From Rutstroemia sp. NJR-2017a BVV2 (lineage: Eukaryota; Ascomycota; Leotiomycetes; Helotiales; Rutstroemiaceae): a stretch of DNA of 64,000 bases. Position numbers and translations under genes: made by a program. The notes under the pieces are model-generated. The model saw only the letters and a list, made by a program, of their open reading frames with translations, made no database searches and was not told where the DNA came from. Position 1 is the stretch's first letter. Each line of letters begins with the position of its first letter. Below are positions 1 through 11,458 of the stretch, piece after piece. The stretch covers positions 868,001 to 932,000 of the forward strand of contig NJPS01000010.1 in assembly GCA_002946415.1 (NCBI GenBank), written 5' to 3'.

Positions 1-1766
1 TCGTCAAGTGTCCACAGCTCATTCAGGTGTCGATAAATCTTTACAATCTCGCGACGAGTATGAGCATTAGACTTGCTCGCGACTACAGTTCCACTAGCGA
101 TGTCCACTTCTACTAATTCACCGACGTTGTTTCCTAGCCATAGACGCGTGCCTTCGTTCTTTACCTCTGCTGCAGGTTTGAACGCCACTGATACGATTTT
201 TATCCCTTCTGTATGCGGAAGATTCATAACAACTCCTCCATCCAGCAGACTCCAGACTCTCGTCATGTGACCAGAAGTACATACATACTCTCCACAGACG
301 TCCAAAATTCGGGTATCGTACTTAGTCGCTATTTCATAAACGCCCTTGTTGAAGAATGGAGGGCGACGATTAGAGTGGGATGTGTCAGGATACTCGCCGG
401 CTTTGAAAGACAGGCCTTCCCTAACGGTTGTACTAGATGGAGGAACATCAAATGACTGACGGGTATCCGCCCTGGTTAACACCGGATTCACGGGGGTCCT
501 GAATTCTGCGGGGGTCCTGTCGCTCGTTCTATCAACGGTCATTGACCTTCCATGCGTTCTTGGAGGTGTTTGCAGTTGTGCTGTAGGATTAGAAAGAACT
601 CTCTTAGGAGGAGTGGAAAATGATGGACCATTATCGAGCACTGCAGCATTGCTGATTGGTGGCCGTGACCTATCCATCGACGGCCGGGGCGGTGGGGGTG
701 GCATAGGTCGACTACTAGATGTCTCCGAATTCGTATAAGGTCTAGAGGGTAGGGTCGGCCGTTGGTCACCGGTCGCTTGCGGAGAAATGATGCTGCGCCC
801 TAGGCCATTAAACTCGTTATCCTTCCGCCTGCTGATGACCGTATGATGCACTGGGGGCGGGTCAAATGATCTCGAGGTAGGAGTGTGAGAAACTGGCCGC
901 GGTCTGTTTCTTGGCAAAGGGGGCGCTATCGGATATTCGCTCTCCGGGCTGTCTCCACTACTTGGCGGGGTACCAAATGGGGAGGTCTTGTCTGTGGGCG
1001 CCTTGATTATTATAGGCGCTAGGGTGACGTTCTCCGCGCTTGAGCTGAAGCCTGCTGGTTTGCTTGATATCCTGGGTTTGTCGGCGCGGTTGATTGGTGG
1101 CGGACCTGACTTGACGGATGGATCCCTCCTCAATTCTCCTGACCTTCTGGGCGGAGGAGGCGAAGGTGGGAGTGAGGCGGGATAGGACGCAGACTTCTTA
1201 GGGTCTATCGAAGGGGTATGCGGGCGACTTGCAATCTTAAAGTGTCGCGGAGAAGGGCTACCTGAGGAACATGGCATGGACCCTTCTGTTGACAAATAAG
1301 GAGCATTCGACAGAGAGAGATTCGGGTTTTTCGATTTTGGAGGTGACTGAGGGGGGTGGACAGTAACCGCGGGAGTAATCACTCGCGAAAGAGGTCGCGT
1401 AGGTGATGGGGATGGGTGCCCACCACCGCCATTTGCTCGAGGGGCTTGTAACGAAACGTTCGTTGCACCTAATTCTCGACCCCTTGAAGCTTGAAATATC
1501 TCTGCCGATGGTTGTATAATCTCCGATCTTGTATTTGAGGGCCAGACAGTATCCCCGACAACCACATCGTTCCGTGAACCTTTTGGTGACACGCCTCGAG
1601 GCGCAGTATTATTGCTTGATTTCGCATTTGCCATCTGCTCAAAATGGGACCGCAGAGAAGACACGGGTTTCTGTATTATCCTTCATCAGCAGCTTATCCA
1701 GAATGTCGCATGCTCAACACTCACTATGGACGATCCATCGAGGCTCTCTTTCTCAGGCTCCTCCAT
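1..1766 (-). CDS. Inositol polyphosphate 5-phosphatase-like protein, N-terminal part (partial)
   Basis: The minus strand is open from 1766 to the window edge, about 570 residues, so the C-terminal part lies outside. Exon 1 is 1725-1766 and exon 2 begins at 1670; the 54-nt intron has a GTGAGT donor and the frame continues across it. The protein starts with a long Pro/Ser/Arg-rich disordered region. From about position 330 down to 1 it becomes a beta-propeller-like domain, with stretches such as RLWLGNNVGELVEVD and ANAHTRREIVKIYRHLNELWTLD. I recognise these from fungal type II inositol 5-phosphatases, which carry a WD40-like propeller before the phosphatase domain and act in phosphoinositide signalling. 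The catalytic domain is not in the window, so the enzymatic call rests on family resemblance. The same frame is open upstream of 1766 to about 1843 and reads protein-like, so a longer N-terminus is possible. Confidence 0.7.
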
Positions 1767-2433
1767 GGCGTATGCTTTTCGATGTGTTTCCTGGAAGAAG
1801 GACTCGCATGCGGCAAAAAAGATGGGAACTTCTCCCCAAAATCATGAGAGGAGCCTCTATTATCAGAGGGTCTACGTCCAGCTAGTCGTCATTGGAAATG
1901 GCTCGTATGGCCGTGGAGCAGTAGCCTCGTAGGTCAGTTTCCCGGTGTGTGTTGTGCTGCTGTTGTTTCAACCTTATGGTAAAACATAAAAAGGAAAGCC
2001 GATAGGATTATTCGTAGTAAATACTGTAAGTGAATGAGTGTAAAGAGAGTCTTGTGCAATTCTTCAAAGTCGAGAAGGGTCATATACAATAGTTGTTGGT
2101 TGTGAATAACATTGCGAACTTGCTCGTACTGTACCATCCCTCATTGTGGCTTCGCGCTCATTTTTGCAGGGGTCCCGGTACCTGGCTCGCCTGGTAATGC
2201 GGTGAAAAATTGAGGCGACAACCTTCAAAGATGAGGCTAGTATTCTTTGCCAGAGATAATCGGACCATTATGATGATAGCATCAAAACCAATTTCATTGT
2301 TCCTATAAATGTACCTCTACCCATAAATTCATTACAAAATAATTCAAAAATCACAGCAATTGCACTCCTCTCTTCTCCCAATAACCTTTCTGTGAAACAA
2401 GTACGAGTAATTCGGAATCTCGCCCTCACCAAC
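1767..2433. other. Divergent intergenic region
   Basis: This 667-bp stretch lies between two divergently transcribed genes and must hold both promoters and 5' UTRs. I saw no coding signal and no recognisable element. The sequence just before 2434 is C/T-rich, as expected for a fungal leader. Confidence 0.4.
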
Positions 2434-2959
2434 ATGAATACTGTAAGTCCTCAATTAACCTAGCACGGGTAGCTGCGGGGGACTAACACAGACACTCAGG
2501 TAAAATCCTTCTGGTACATCTCACGATTGCGCTGCTTGACATCCAACTAATATCTCATATTCAGGGTAGGATGGGGCTCGCTATGTGTTGGTATGGTTTA
2601 AAATCCGGAATCAATTCCCAATGTTTGAATGCTAATGAGGAACTGCAGCGGGAGGAACGGCATACTACTTTGCGAAGAAATCCATCAACGCAGACAGAGC
2701 AGCTCGATTTGAAGCAGATCAAAAGAGGAGGAGGATGCAGGAGGCTCTCGAGTACTCTGCTAGAACAGACAACACGGCCGTCGTAGGACATGCTGGACCA
2801 CCCAGAGCAGACATGTCAGGCTCACCAAGTCAAGAGGCATCAATGGATCCGGCGCCGACAAGACATGCTCCGCACACTGAGGGCCAACGTGTAACGGAGA
2901 AGAGCAAGTACGAGACAAGCGAGCCATTCAGAGCAAGAAAAGGTGACAGGTTCAGTTGA
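2434..2959 (+). CDS. Small DUF4748-like protein built from micro-exons
   Basis: Four exons join in one frame: 2434-2442 (9 nt), 2500-2513 (14 nt), 2565-2590 (26 nt) and 2649-2959, giving 119 residues. The introns are 57, 51 and 58 nt with GTAAGT, GTACAT and GTATGG donors. The joined N-terminus reads GWGSLCVAGGTAYYFAKKSI, then a charged helix rich in Asp, Arg, Glu and Lys. That glycine-rich, possibly membrane-inserting stretch followed by YYFAKKSINADR is the pattern I associate with Pfam DUF4748, a small fungal protein of unknown function. The C-terminal half is low-complexity and hydrophilic. The three tiny 5' exons explain why the gene is easily missed; without splicing only the last exon is a visible ORF. 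Function unknown. Confidence 0.78.
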
Positions 2960-3465
2960 AGGTCTGACTCTGTAAGGCGGAAATGGTAATGATTCTCACG
3001 GCAGAGGGACCTGAGGTTGGCGGAGTTCATGGGAGTTTTATGTATGTACAAATATGGTTGTTTCAACGGGCAGACACTCGCTACTCCCACTTAAGTTTAC
3101 AATTGGCGCGGTTGTCTGAAATAGTTGAGAAGTTGTGAGTAAGTACCGGCATAAAAGAAAGCACATTTTCCATCTGTAAATGTTTTGTGCGGGTTGAAGA
3201 CGATGTGAGAAAGGAAGTTCTTGATACTAGCTGGACGATTAGTATGCCGTTGATAGGTGAGTTGATGGAACCTGAAAAACCAGAGGAGGGATGAGTTCTG
3301 ACGGTTAAGGCTATCGCTAGCCGGGATACCTCCACCTTCTCATCCTTCCCGCAGTCACTCAATTCCACGATCAATAACTCTACTACATAACACGTACCAA
3401 TGATGGTGTAGTGTAATTCATGGCAAACTATCAACCAGCAACTTCTCCTACAAGATCTTTACAAG
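2960..3465. other. Intergenic region
   Basis: About 500 bp between two genes on the plus strand. It must hold the 3' end of the small DUF4748-like gene and the promoter of the CID-domain gene. A 117-residue open frame on the minus strand (3081-3434) does not look like protein, and I see nothing else. Confidence 0.4.
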
Positions 3466-5232
3466 ATGGCATCACACCAGCTTGCAATCGCAAAAGCTTC
3501 ATTCTCGGCGGGTCTTCTTCGACCTGATCCGCGATCAGTATCCAGAGAAGAAATTGCGCACTTCCACACTCTTCTAAATACCGCCATATTAGAATGCTCG
3601 CCAATTAATGTCCAGGTTTGATCAAACACTCTCATGGATATATCGATGCGATAACTAAATCGTGCGCGAGGATAGAAATGCAAACAATGGATATTGGAGA
3701 ACATTGTGCAATCCACAGCAAGATGCACAGCATTGGGGAAATATTTAACAACTCTTACGACCTCACTTACCAAGGCTACAAATCGCGAACCATCCATCAA
3801 GCGCAAGCGCATACACATACTATACATCCTCAATGACCTTCTTCACCATTGCAAATACTTAGTGAACGATGCGTCAATTTCAAGCAAGATTCAGCCTACC
3901 CTAGTGGCACTGGTAGGTAGCGCGGCATCGTTCACGAAATGCCCCAAACACCAGCGCAAGATCCAGGATCTACTCGAAATATGGCAGGATAAAGGCTACT
4001 ACTCCAAAGATTACATTGAGAAGTTACGTGAAACTGCGAAGATTGCTTCGGAGAATGGAGAATACTTGGAACAAACAACATCATCTGGGGAGAATGGAGA
4101 GCAAGGCCTACCGTCCAAAATATCAAAGACTGCACCATTTGTCATGCCAGCCATGCATGGAGATCCCTCGATGCCTTGGTTTGACCTACCAGCCGGCAAT
4201 TTAATGCCACACATTGTCCCAAACTCAACGCGACCAATAAACCCGGATATGATCAAGCCTCTGCAATTTGTTGCGGGTCCTGCAGACGAGAATCTGATCC
4301 TTGCAGTCAAAAGTCTTTTGGATGATGTAGATTCAATTTTCGATACACCATCTGGCCAAGATGAAAGAGCGGCGTTAGATATAGACGAGCTCGGACAGCC
4401 TATCATTCTTGATGAAGTTACTGGCGAGATCATTGATGGAGAAGGGTATTATGGATGGTCACGGGTATTCTGTGAGAAGATGAAGAGGCGGCGCAAAGGA
4501 CTTGATCAGCCAGTCAGTGAGCGAGACAGAAGAAGTCAAAGCGGGAGCATAAGTCCGCAAAGGAAGAGGCGCTACAGTGACTCCGGAGATTCTCGTCGAA
4601 GTTCTCCCAACAGAAGTCGCCGGCTACGACGGTCTTACAGTAACAGCTCGCGCTCGTCATCACCTGACTACGACAGACGTGTGCAAGGAGATGGGCACTC
4701 TCGATCACGGTCGAGGAGTAGAAGACAAGACTATGGTGACAATGAACCCGGCAATTCCTCTTCTGGCTCTCCCCAGCGGTCTTTAGGAAATGGAAATCAA
4801 CCGATGCCAGAAAGTTACACAAGGTCGGCGCCATTCTCTGCGCCGCAGGGTGGATTTCCCCCCACCACGACATATCCAGGTCCATCCGGAATGCCATTAC
4901 CGCAAGGCCTATACCAACCCAACTTCCATCCTGGATTTCCACAGCCGAATCCTATTCACAATCAGGGGCCCATACCTTGGCCGCCTCCACCACCCCCTCC
5001 TATGCCAAATATGCCATTCAATCCGGCGAACCCACAATGGCCTCCACCACCTCCACCGAATTTTCCTCCGAATTTTCAACAACCTCAGGGTTTTCCACCT
5101 AGTGGCCCACCGGCTTGGCAACCGCCGATTCAAGGAAACCAAGGGAGAGGTTACAACAAAGGATGGAGCAATCCCTCACATGGGGGACAAGGTAGAGGCA
5201 GCAGGGGAAACTATAGGGGGAGAGGTTGGTGA
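3466..5232 (+). CDS. CID-domain, RS-rich and proline-rich RNA-processing protein
   Basis: Exons 3466-3615 and 3676-5232 join in phase 0 and give 568 residues; the start is an ATG in AAGATGGC context. Residues about 1-140 form a CTD-interacting domain (CID/RPR), the helical fold that binds the RNA polymerase II tail; the stretch with KRIHILYILNDLLHH is its typical conserved helix. Next come an acidic segment with DEVTGEIIDGEGYYGW and an Arg/Ser-rich region with many RS and SRS dipeptides. A long proline-rich region (PPPPPP, PQWPPPP) follows, and an RGG-type tail ends in RGRGW. This layout resembles CHERP/SCAF-type proteins that link transcription to pre-mRNA splicing or 3'-end formation in the nucleus. 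The domain call is firm; the specific pathway is inference. Confidence 0.9.
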
Positions 5233-5910
5233 TGAACATTTCATGAGAGCACGAGCACTGCGGACTGTAGACTCCAAGGGGTATGAGAAATTTTCATCTC
5301 AAGTGGCGTTGTAAAACCCCCACGCATCGTCATCGAGCAGCGGAGTAGGACTTCATGTAAGAAAATAGTTCTTGTAAATACTAAGCCCTTGAGGCTGTTT
5401 GAAACATTCAAGCATTAAAATGGCCCTGTGTAACCGCATCTAACCGGAGCATTTTTCAACGGAAGTCAAAGCGCAAGATATTTATCATTTTACATATTGA
5501 GAAAGTAATCTGAGAACTGATATCAACTGATATGAAATACGAAAATGATAATGTGATGTAATCTGATAAAAGCATACTGGCGAAGCTATGCGAGCATCGG
5601 GCTATAGCGAACACCACCACTTTTTTTGTCCGAACAGCAATATATTTATTATTATTGTCAGAGGGCGTGAAAGAAGGAATGGCGATTCAAGGGGCACTCA
5701 ACCGACGAGCGGGGTTGCAACCTCAGGACCATTTCTATAAAAATATTGAAGGAGGAGAAGCGAAAACGGTAGTAATTAGTTTATACCTGAGCAGGACCTT
5801 ATTATTAGATTCCGACTACCTTACTACAATATAGCGACACTCTTACAATTCCCTACCAACCAACCCCTAACACCTACCCAGCCATAGATTTTCTTAAACC
5901 AATTAATCAA
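5233..5910. other. Convergent intergenic region
   Basis: About 680 bp where two genes converge. It is AT-rich in the middle (5460-5680) and C-rich near 5850-5910. It presumably holds both 3' UTRs and poly(A) sites. No ORF or repeat of note. Confidence 0.4.
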
Positions 5911-8418
5911 TCAATCAACCGAAAGAATCGACCGTCCCCCATCCGCAGTAACCCTCTTCCTAATATTAACCTCCAACAACCTACCCGTCCCCTTGACCAA
6001 TTCCCCATCTTCAAGAACATCTAGGACCGCCCCCGCCGCATATACCAACGCTTCGCCCGTCCTCAACCGCTCGATCTTTTGGCGCAGAAGGATATCGTCG
6101 TGAGTATGATTATAATCATGATCATAGTTCTTTGATAGGGGCATATGCTCCTTCGCACCAAGTCCATCGCTATCATTTCCTTCATCCCCTTTGTCATTCA
6201 TATGCCCTCTTGCAAGTCCATCATCCTTATTCCCCACAACAACCATAGGAATATGCCGTCTCAACACGGCAAACCACTCGGGGCTACTAAATCGATGCAT
6301 CACGGTGATGGAGGCCAGGGCGATAATATCAGAGAGTAAAAGGGGTTCTTGGGTGGAGACGACGACGCGGGCGCCAAAGTGGCGTTGTTGACGGATAATG
6401 CTTTTGAGGTGGTCGGTTAGTTGTTTGGCGCCGGGAAGGTTGTGCATGTACTATTTGGTGAGCGGAGGTGTTAGAGAATAGAGAATGAGAGGAGGGGGAG
6501 GGAAGAAAACGAGAGGAGCAAAATGAAATCATTTAATCATACCTTATGCGCCTCGTCGAGTACGATCATCTTCCCAGCAGAAGAAGATTGTATATATTGC
6601 TTCAATCCCAAATTAAACAAAATACACGCAGTATTGGTATCCACAAAGGGACACGAAAGATCCATGATAGTGATTTCACCCGGCTCAAATGTCGCCGGAG
6701 GATATACATCTTCAAGATCGAGGAAGGATTCTAGAAGACCTAATCGTAACTCTAGCATATTTTCCTGAGTAGGATTGAACGGACAAAGCTTCAATCTCCT
6801 TTTGAATTCGAAATAGGAAAATTGTCTCTCAATCGCTAGATCGCGGATGATTTTTTGCACTTGCGCCATATAGAGAGGTACAGTATTGGATTCGTCGAAC
6901 GCCATTAAAGTGTTCATTGTTCCTGCGTCAAGGGTGTGTAGTTTGAGCTTGAAGGGAATAGCCGTTACGTTTTCTAGTCGGTTATACACATCGCAGATTT
7001 CGGGGTTTGTAGGGGATGTTAAAACTGTAATCTTTTTTACTGCAGGGTGATCTTGAAGTACAGGGTCGCGAGAACGCGAGGCAAGAAATGCGGCTTCGCT
7101 GACGGTGAAGCCAGCACCACCAGAACCGTAATCTCCATAGCTGAATACCAGAGCGGAAAGTGGTTCTTGAAGACGACCGATGAGTCGAGATGGAATCAGT
7201 GCGTTTTCTATATTATATCTCTGTGTTAGCGCATGTCATGACTTCGTGGTCGGATTTGGGGTGTCAGATCTGTCTTACCAAGGAGACAGGATGTTGTATG
7301 GCTTTTCCCGCTTCCCTGTACCCCACAAATGACCGCAGAAAATGGATTGTTGGTGTTGACAAACAGGCGTGAAGTCCGGCTGGTACCCCCATTGAGATCA
7401 CCAAAGTATCCGTATTGCGGAAGATGACGACTGCCGGATTTGTCCAGAATTGCCCGGGAGATGATCGATGCATATTTGATCTCATGCTCTCGGATATCAT
7501 GCGAATCATTCCTACTAGTGACAGCACCCGTTTGCAAAGTATCCATGAGATCATAGTCAGGTTCGTTTGGTGCAGAGATTTTAGAGACAGAGGCGTCATC
7601 AGAATTATGACCATCTATGCTCTCCTGTCTGATTCGCAGCTGCTTGAAAACCAACGCAGTATCTTGAGTTAGGGTAGAGTTATCTGTTGACTCTGCTGCT
7701 GATGGATTTTGAGGATTGCTAGTTCCAGGTTGGGAACATGGGACAGGCAGAAGTACTTTTGGTACGATTTTCTGTGGCTCTTGACTTGTGGAAATTGATT
7801 CTGCTGCGACTTGTTGACGTCTTCGCTGCGCCCATATCATATTGGGCTCTGGTAAACTGTACGTGTGACCGGATTGGCGAAGTCTGATTGACATTAATAT
7901 CAGTTAGCTTGTATCTCCAGAGCGGTGATAACTATGTCTCTCGCCTTTTGAAAACATCTTGAATTTCTTCGACCGTTCCTGGCTTTAAGGGACTATCACA
8001 TAAGATTTTGATGACTTTACTATAACCGATGAACCCAGACGGACTGATGAACCCTACTCTAAGGTATTCTTGGTGAATCCATTCTTCGATGTTTACCGGC
8101 AAGAGTTGCTCGTTAGGTTTGGTTTCAGACTTTGGGCCAAAGTTTCTTGAAAGACGGCGGGGATTGATTCCGACATCAAGAGATGCCCCATTCTGCTCTG
8201 CAAATCTATAGAGGTTAGTCTAGCGTGGATACTTTCCTCGAAAGCTGGCCTCACCTGTTTATGAAACTGTATATTGCATCAGCGTCGTTAGGCCGGAGAC
8301 GGACAAGGCGATCACGGAACTTCTTCAAATTTATGTTGTTTTGTACCTTTCCATCATTATTGCAAAAATCCCAGCGGAAATGCTCCGAGGCCCACTCGTC
8401 GATCCGTCTTTGCATCAT
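5911..8418 (-). CDS. Uncharacterised fungal P-loop ATPase (HerA/FtsK-like signature)
   Basis: Five exons on the minus strand keep frame and give 744 residues: 8418-8255, 8205-7945, 7883-7279, 7207-6543 and 6450-5911. A Walker A motif (GVQGSGKSHT, about residues 329-338) follows a region that looks disordered. A Walker B motif with catalytic glutamate (MIVLDEAHK, about 557-565) comes next, then a segment reading ARVVVSTQEPLLLSD. The order, with a 'free of other jobs' STQ motif after Walker B, recalls the HerA/FtsK/VirD4 branch of P-loop NTPases, but I cannot name the family. Exon 2 to exon 3 needs a GC-AG intron (donor GCGAGA at 7944); a GT donor there gives a stop. An alternative start lies ten codons upstream at 8448. 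The substrate and role are unknown. Confidence 0.83.
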
Positions 8419-11400
8419 GGTAAACAGTACATATATCAGCGTTGACAACCTCAGGAATATCTCTCGATAAGCTGTTTGAAATTTGTAATTTATGTCCTAC
8501 TCCACCCGACATATTATGTCGAAAATGACACGTCCGTTTGTTCACATCCGTTGTTGGTAACTGTTGGAAGAGGGTCCCTATTTAGCTTTATATCCTCAGG
8601 CATCTCAAAGCCTTTGGAGGGCTAAGCCGTCACACCCAGATGATATACTATGTGTACCCGCGATAGAGGGCATCTTATAGTGTAGGTATCTATAGAGTAG
8701 ACTGTACTCTGGAGGAAAGGTACCCATCGCTGTAAGGGACCTAAGGAAAGAATGGTACTCTTAGAAACTATGTGATGTCCCACTAGCTCCTACTAGTCCT
8801 AACTACGGTAGGAGGTGATGGGACTGATGGGATAACAGAGAACGAAGGTCTATATAACGAGATAGTAGTTCCTTAGTATATGGAGCTTTATGCTTAATCA
8901 TAATTACTACTTGTTTACCTACTATTATGATCGATTCCCTGTATGACTGTTTTCAACAATAAACCTACGATAATACTCATAGTCCTGTTGACTACTAGTA
9001 TCCCGTGATTCTGACCATTTCCACGTGACTCAGAGGACAAGCATTCGTAACACTTACCCAACACTGCACACGGCATCAGTACCAAATATACGTTGAGGTT
9101 CGAGACTCAAATGGAGGACCGTAGCGCTTTTGCAGATCTCGATATCCGTCGGACTCGGCTTGCCTATTCCAAGAAGTATGACAATCGAGATTTCCCAGGG
9201 TCTGACAAGCTACTACAGCAGATAGAATATCCAGATTGCTGTCGAGTGAGCACTGAGGAGAGATATGGTCAATTCCGACGTGATGTGTTTTCCAGTTACA
9301 TAGCTGAGGAAGCACGGCGTCCCGGATAATCTGAAGCTCAATAAACCCAATAAACCCTTCCTTAGTAGCTTCAAGTACTGGCGCCATCATGCTCAAGAGG
9401 AAAATTCCAGCAGGAGCTGCAGCTGCAGAGCATTTGTCCTACGATCTATTACTTGGCGTGTCGTGCTATCATTCTACGTATCTTGTGTGCTCGCATGATT
9501 CAAGAAAGTACCTTAATTCTGGGTCGCCCGTCGCCTGTCCCCTTGTAAGCTTACTGTGCCAGTGATAATGAAATATCATGAGGAAATCTCACGACGTTGG
9601 TTTGCAGCGTCAAAAGAGTGATAGCTTGAACCTCCTTCGGGGAATTGTCCTGGGTCACGCACGGAAGCTCTTGAGTCTTGACTCTTGTCTTGTCTTAAGT
9701 CATCTATGTCATCCCATATGAATCTCTCTGCCAATCCTATGCATCCCATTTGAACTGTCTACGTCTCGATAAGGAAATGGGAAACGGAATGGGTTTCTTT
9801 GTCTCCACACACCATACAATTTCCTTCACTAAAATTTTTCGTGCTCTTCCCGATGTTAAGCCCAAGGAAAGGGTTTTTGAATACCCAACTGGATCCGCTG
9901 TTTGCGAACCATTTAATGGAGTCCACGAAGACAAGCACAGCAATAAGTAGCTAAGGTAGGAACCATGTCAGTCTCAGTCAGGAACCGTTCGGTTTGTTGT
10001 ACATCTCGAGGGGCACAAAGATACTGAAGCTCCATTTTATATTCGCTGCTATCTAACCCTATATCATTCTTAATTCGGTATCGCAACTCAACGGTAATTC
10101 ATTGACTCACGTTCAATTCTGCCCTCTCTCGGGTGAGTTGGCAATTGCTCCAGTCAGTAATCTAAATCTACAGCAGTTCTGCATCTACGGGCCAGCAGTG
10201 GCCGAGTAACTGTGACAAGCCATCTCGCAAGTCGCAATCGCAGTCGCAATCGCAATTGCAGTCTCTCGAACACAAATAACTACGGCATCGTACTACTCGA
10301 GCTAGGTACTTTCTTGGATGTAACCCTTCACGAGTCACCACCGCCAATCCCCGCCCGGCAAAGAAGATTATAAGTCCCCGCCCCTCTCGCATGCAACCAG
10401 CAAGCAAGAAGAGGAATTAGATTGGTGTGCGATTGACCAGTCCCCAGTCGCGGCAGGTCTATATTCTTCTGACAACACCGCACCAAGCACCAGCAGTATC
10501 ATATCATTACCAGCAACATCATCACCACCACCAGTAACCCAACAGGTTTCCGCCAGGGCACGAAAGTGGTTCTCTGCACGGTTCCGCAAACTACCTTGGA
10601 ACTACGACCTGCGCTGCACACTGCACGCTGCTGCACCGTCCACGGAGCCATTGTCCATACACAGCACACGCTGCACCACCACGAGCCGAATTCTATGTTG
10701 TTATCGGTTGGATGCGGTATTGTATAACCAGTAGACTTTTTAAACCCCCCACATTTTCTGCACTGGAGTGGCTTATGCAGGAGATTTCATCCAGCGAAGC
10801 CGACTTGGAGGACCCTGAATAAACTACTACAAAGCACAATACGAAACTCATTTATACTGCACCTGTCTGCGAAAAGACATTATATTAATTACCTTCCTCC
10901 AACCTCCGAGCCCTGGGAGAATAGAAGACCAGAGAATCGAGACTTCGGGGAGTGCACCAACCAGCTGAACTGAAACAAAGAGCTTCTGCATTGGCTTTAA
11001 TTGCGCGTGGGGTGATCCCTTTCCTGCATTGAGTCGTGGTTCTCTGTTTGGTGGAAGACATCATTCGAGCTGTCGAGATTTCCCAAGTGGCTTTTTAAAG
11101 CCAAAATTTACCCCGCTGTTGGACGGCCGAATTGCAGGGCTCGCTCGCAAATCCACCTTCCTCATATTCGCCCTCCACTCGACCTGGATATCTGAGAAGA
11201 CAACCTAGATCGACCCGTCTTCTATCCTCTGTCATATTGACACATTCGCAGCCCTCCTCCGGGTTTGGGAAAACCGTAGAAGCTGCGCGTTTCCTGAAAG
11301 TTCGGTGTTCATTTGTCTCAGGACCCTTTTTTGTGTGTTTGGCTTCGGATAACTGCAAGGTACTTAGCCTAGGACGTGTTGAGCTGCATACTACCCAGCC

Positions 11401-11458
11401 CGGGTTTAGGAAGTGGGAGGCAGGCAAAGGCGGCTTGGAAAAGCAGCAGAAAGGCACC
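8419..11458. other. 3-kb gene-poor divergent region
   Basis: No open frame in this stretch has convincing protein character; the longest (9076-9396 minus, 106 codons) looks random. There is a 48-bp two-part hairpin at 8777-8824 in a stretch that could be an old LTR or MITE. A short GCAATCGCAGTC-type repeat sits at about 10229-10263. The part from about 10.4 to 11.46 kb is C/T-rich and probably holds the promoter and leader of the ACT-domain gene. Confidence 0.4.
8777..8824. repeat. Two-part inverted repeat (hairpin)
   Basis: Outer arms GTCCCA (8777-8782) and TGGGAC (8819-8824) enclose inner arms CTCCTAC and GTAGGAG. The two pairs are stacked with 4-nt spacers on each side and a 14-nt central loop. 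The perfect arms are visible directly. Whether this is a decayed transposon end, a structured RNA or chance is not known. Confidence 0.5.

Noticed and set aside
9088..9112. GGTTCGAGA stretch resembling a tRNA T arm
   Set aside because: Stem pairing fails with a 7-nt loop and no other tRNA parts are present.
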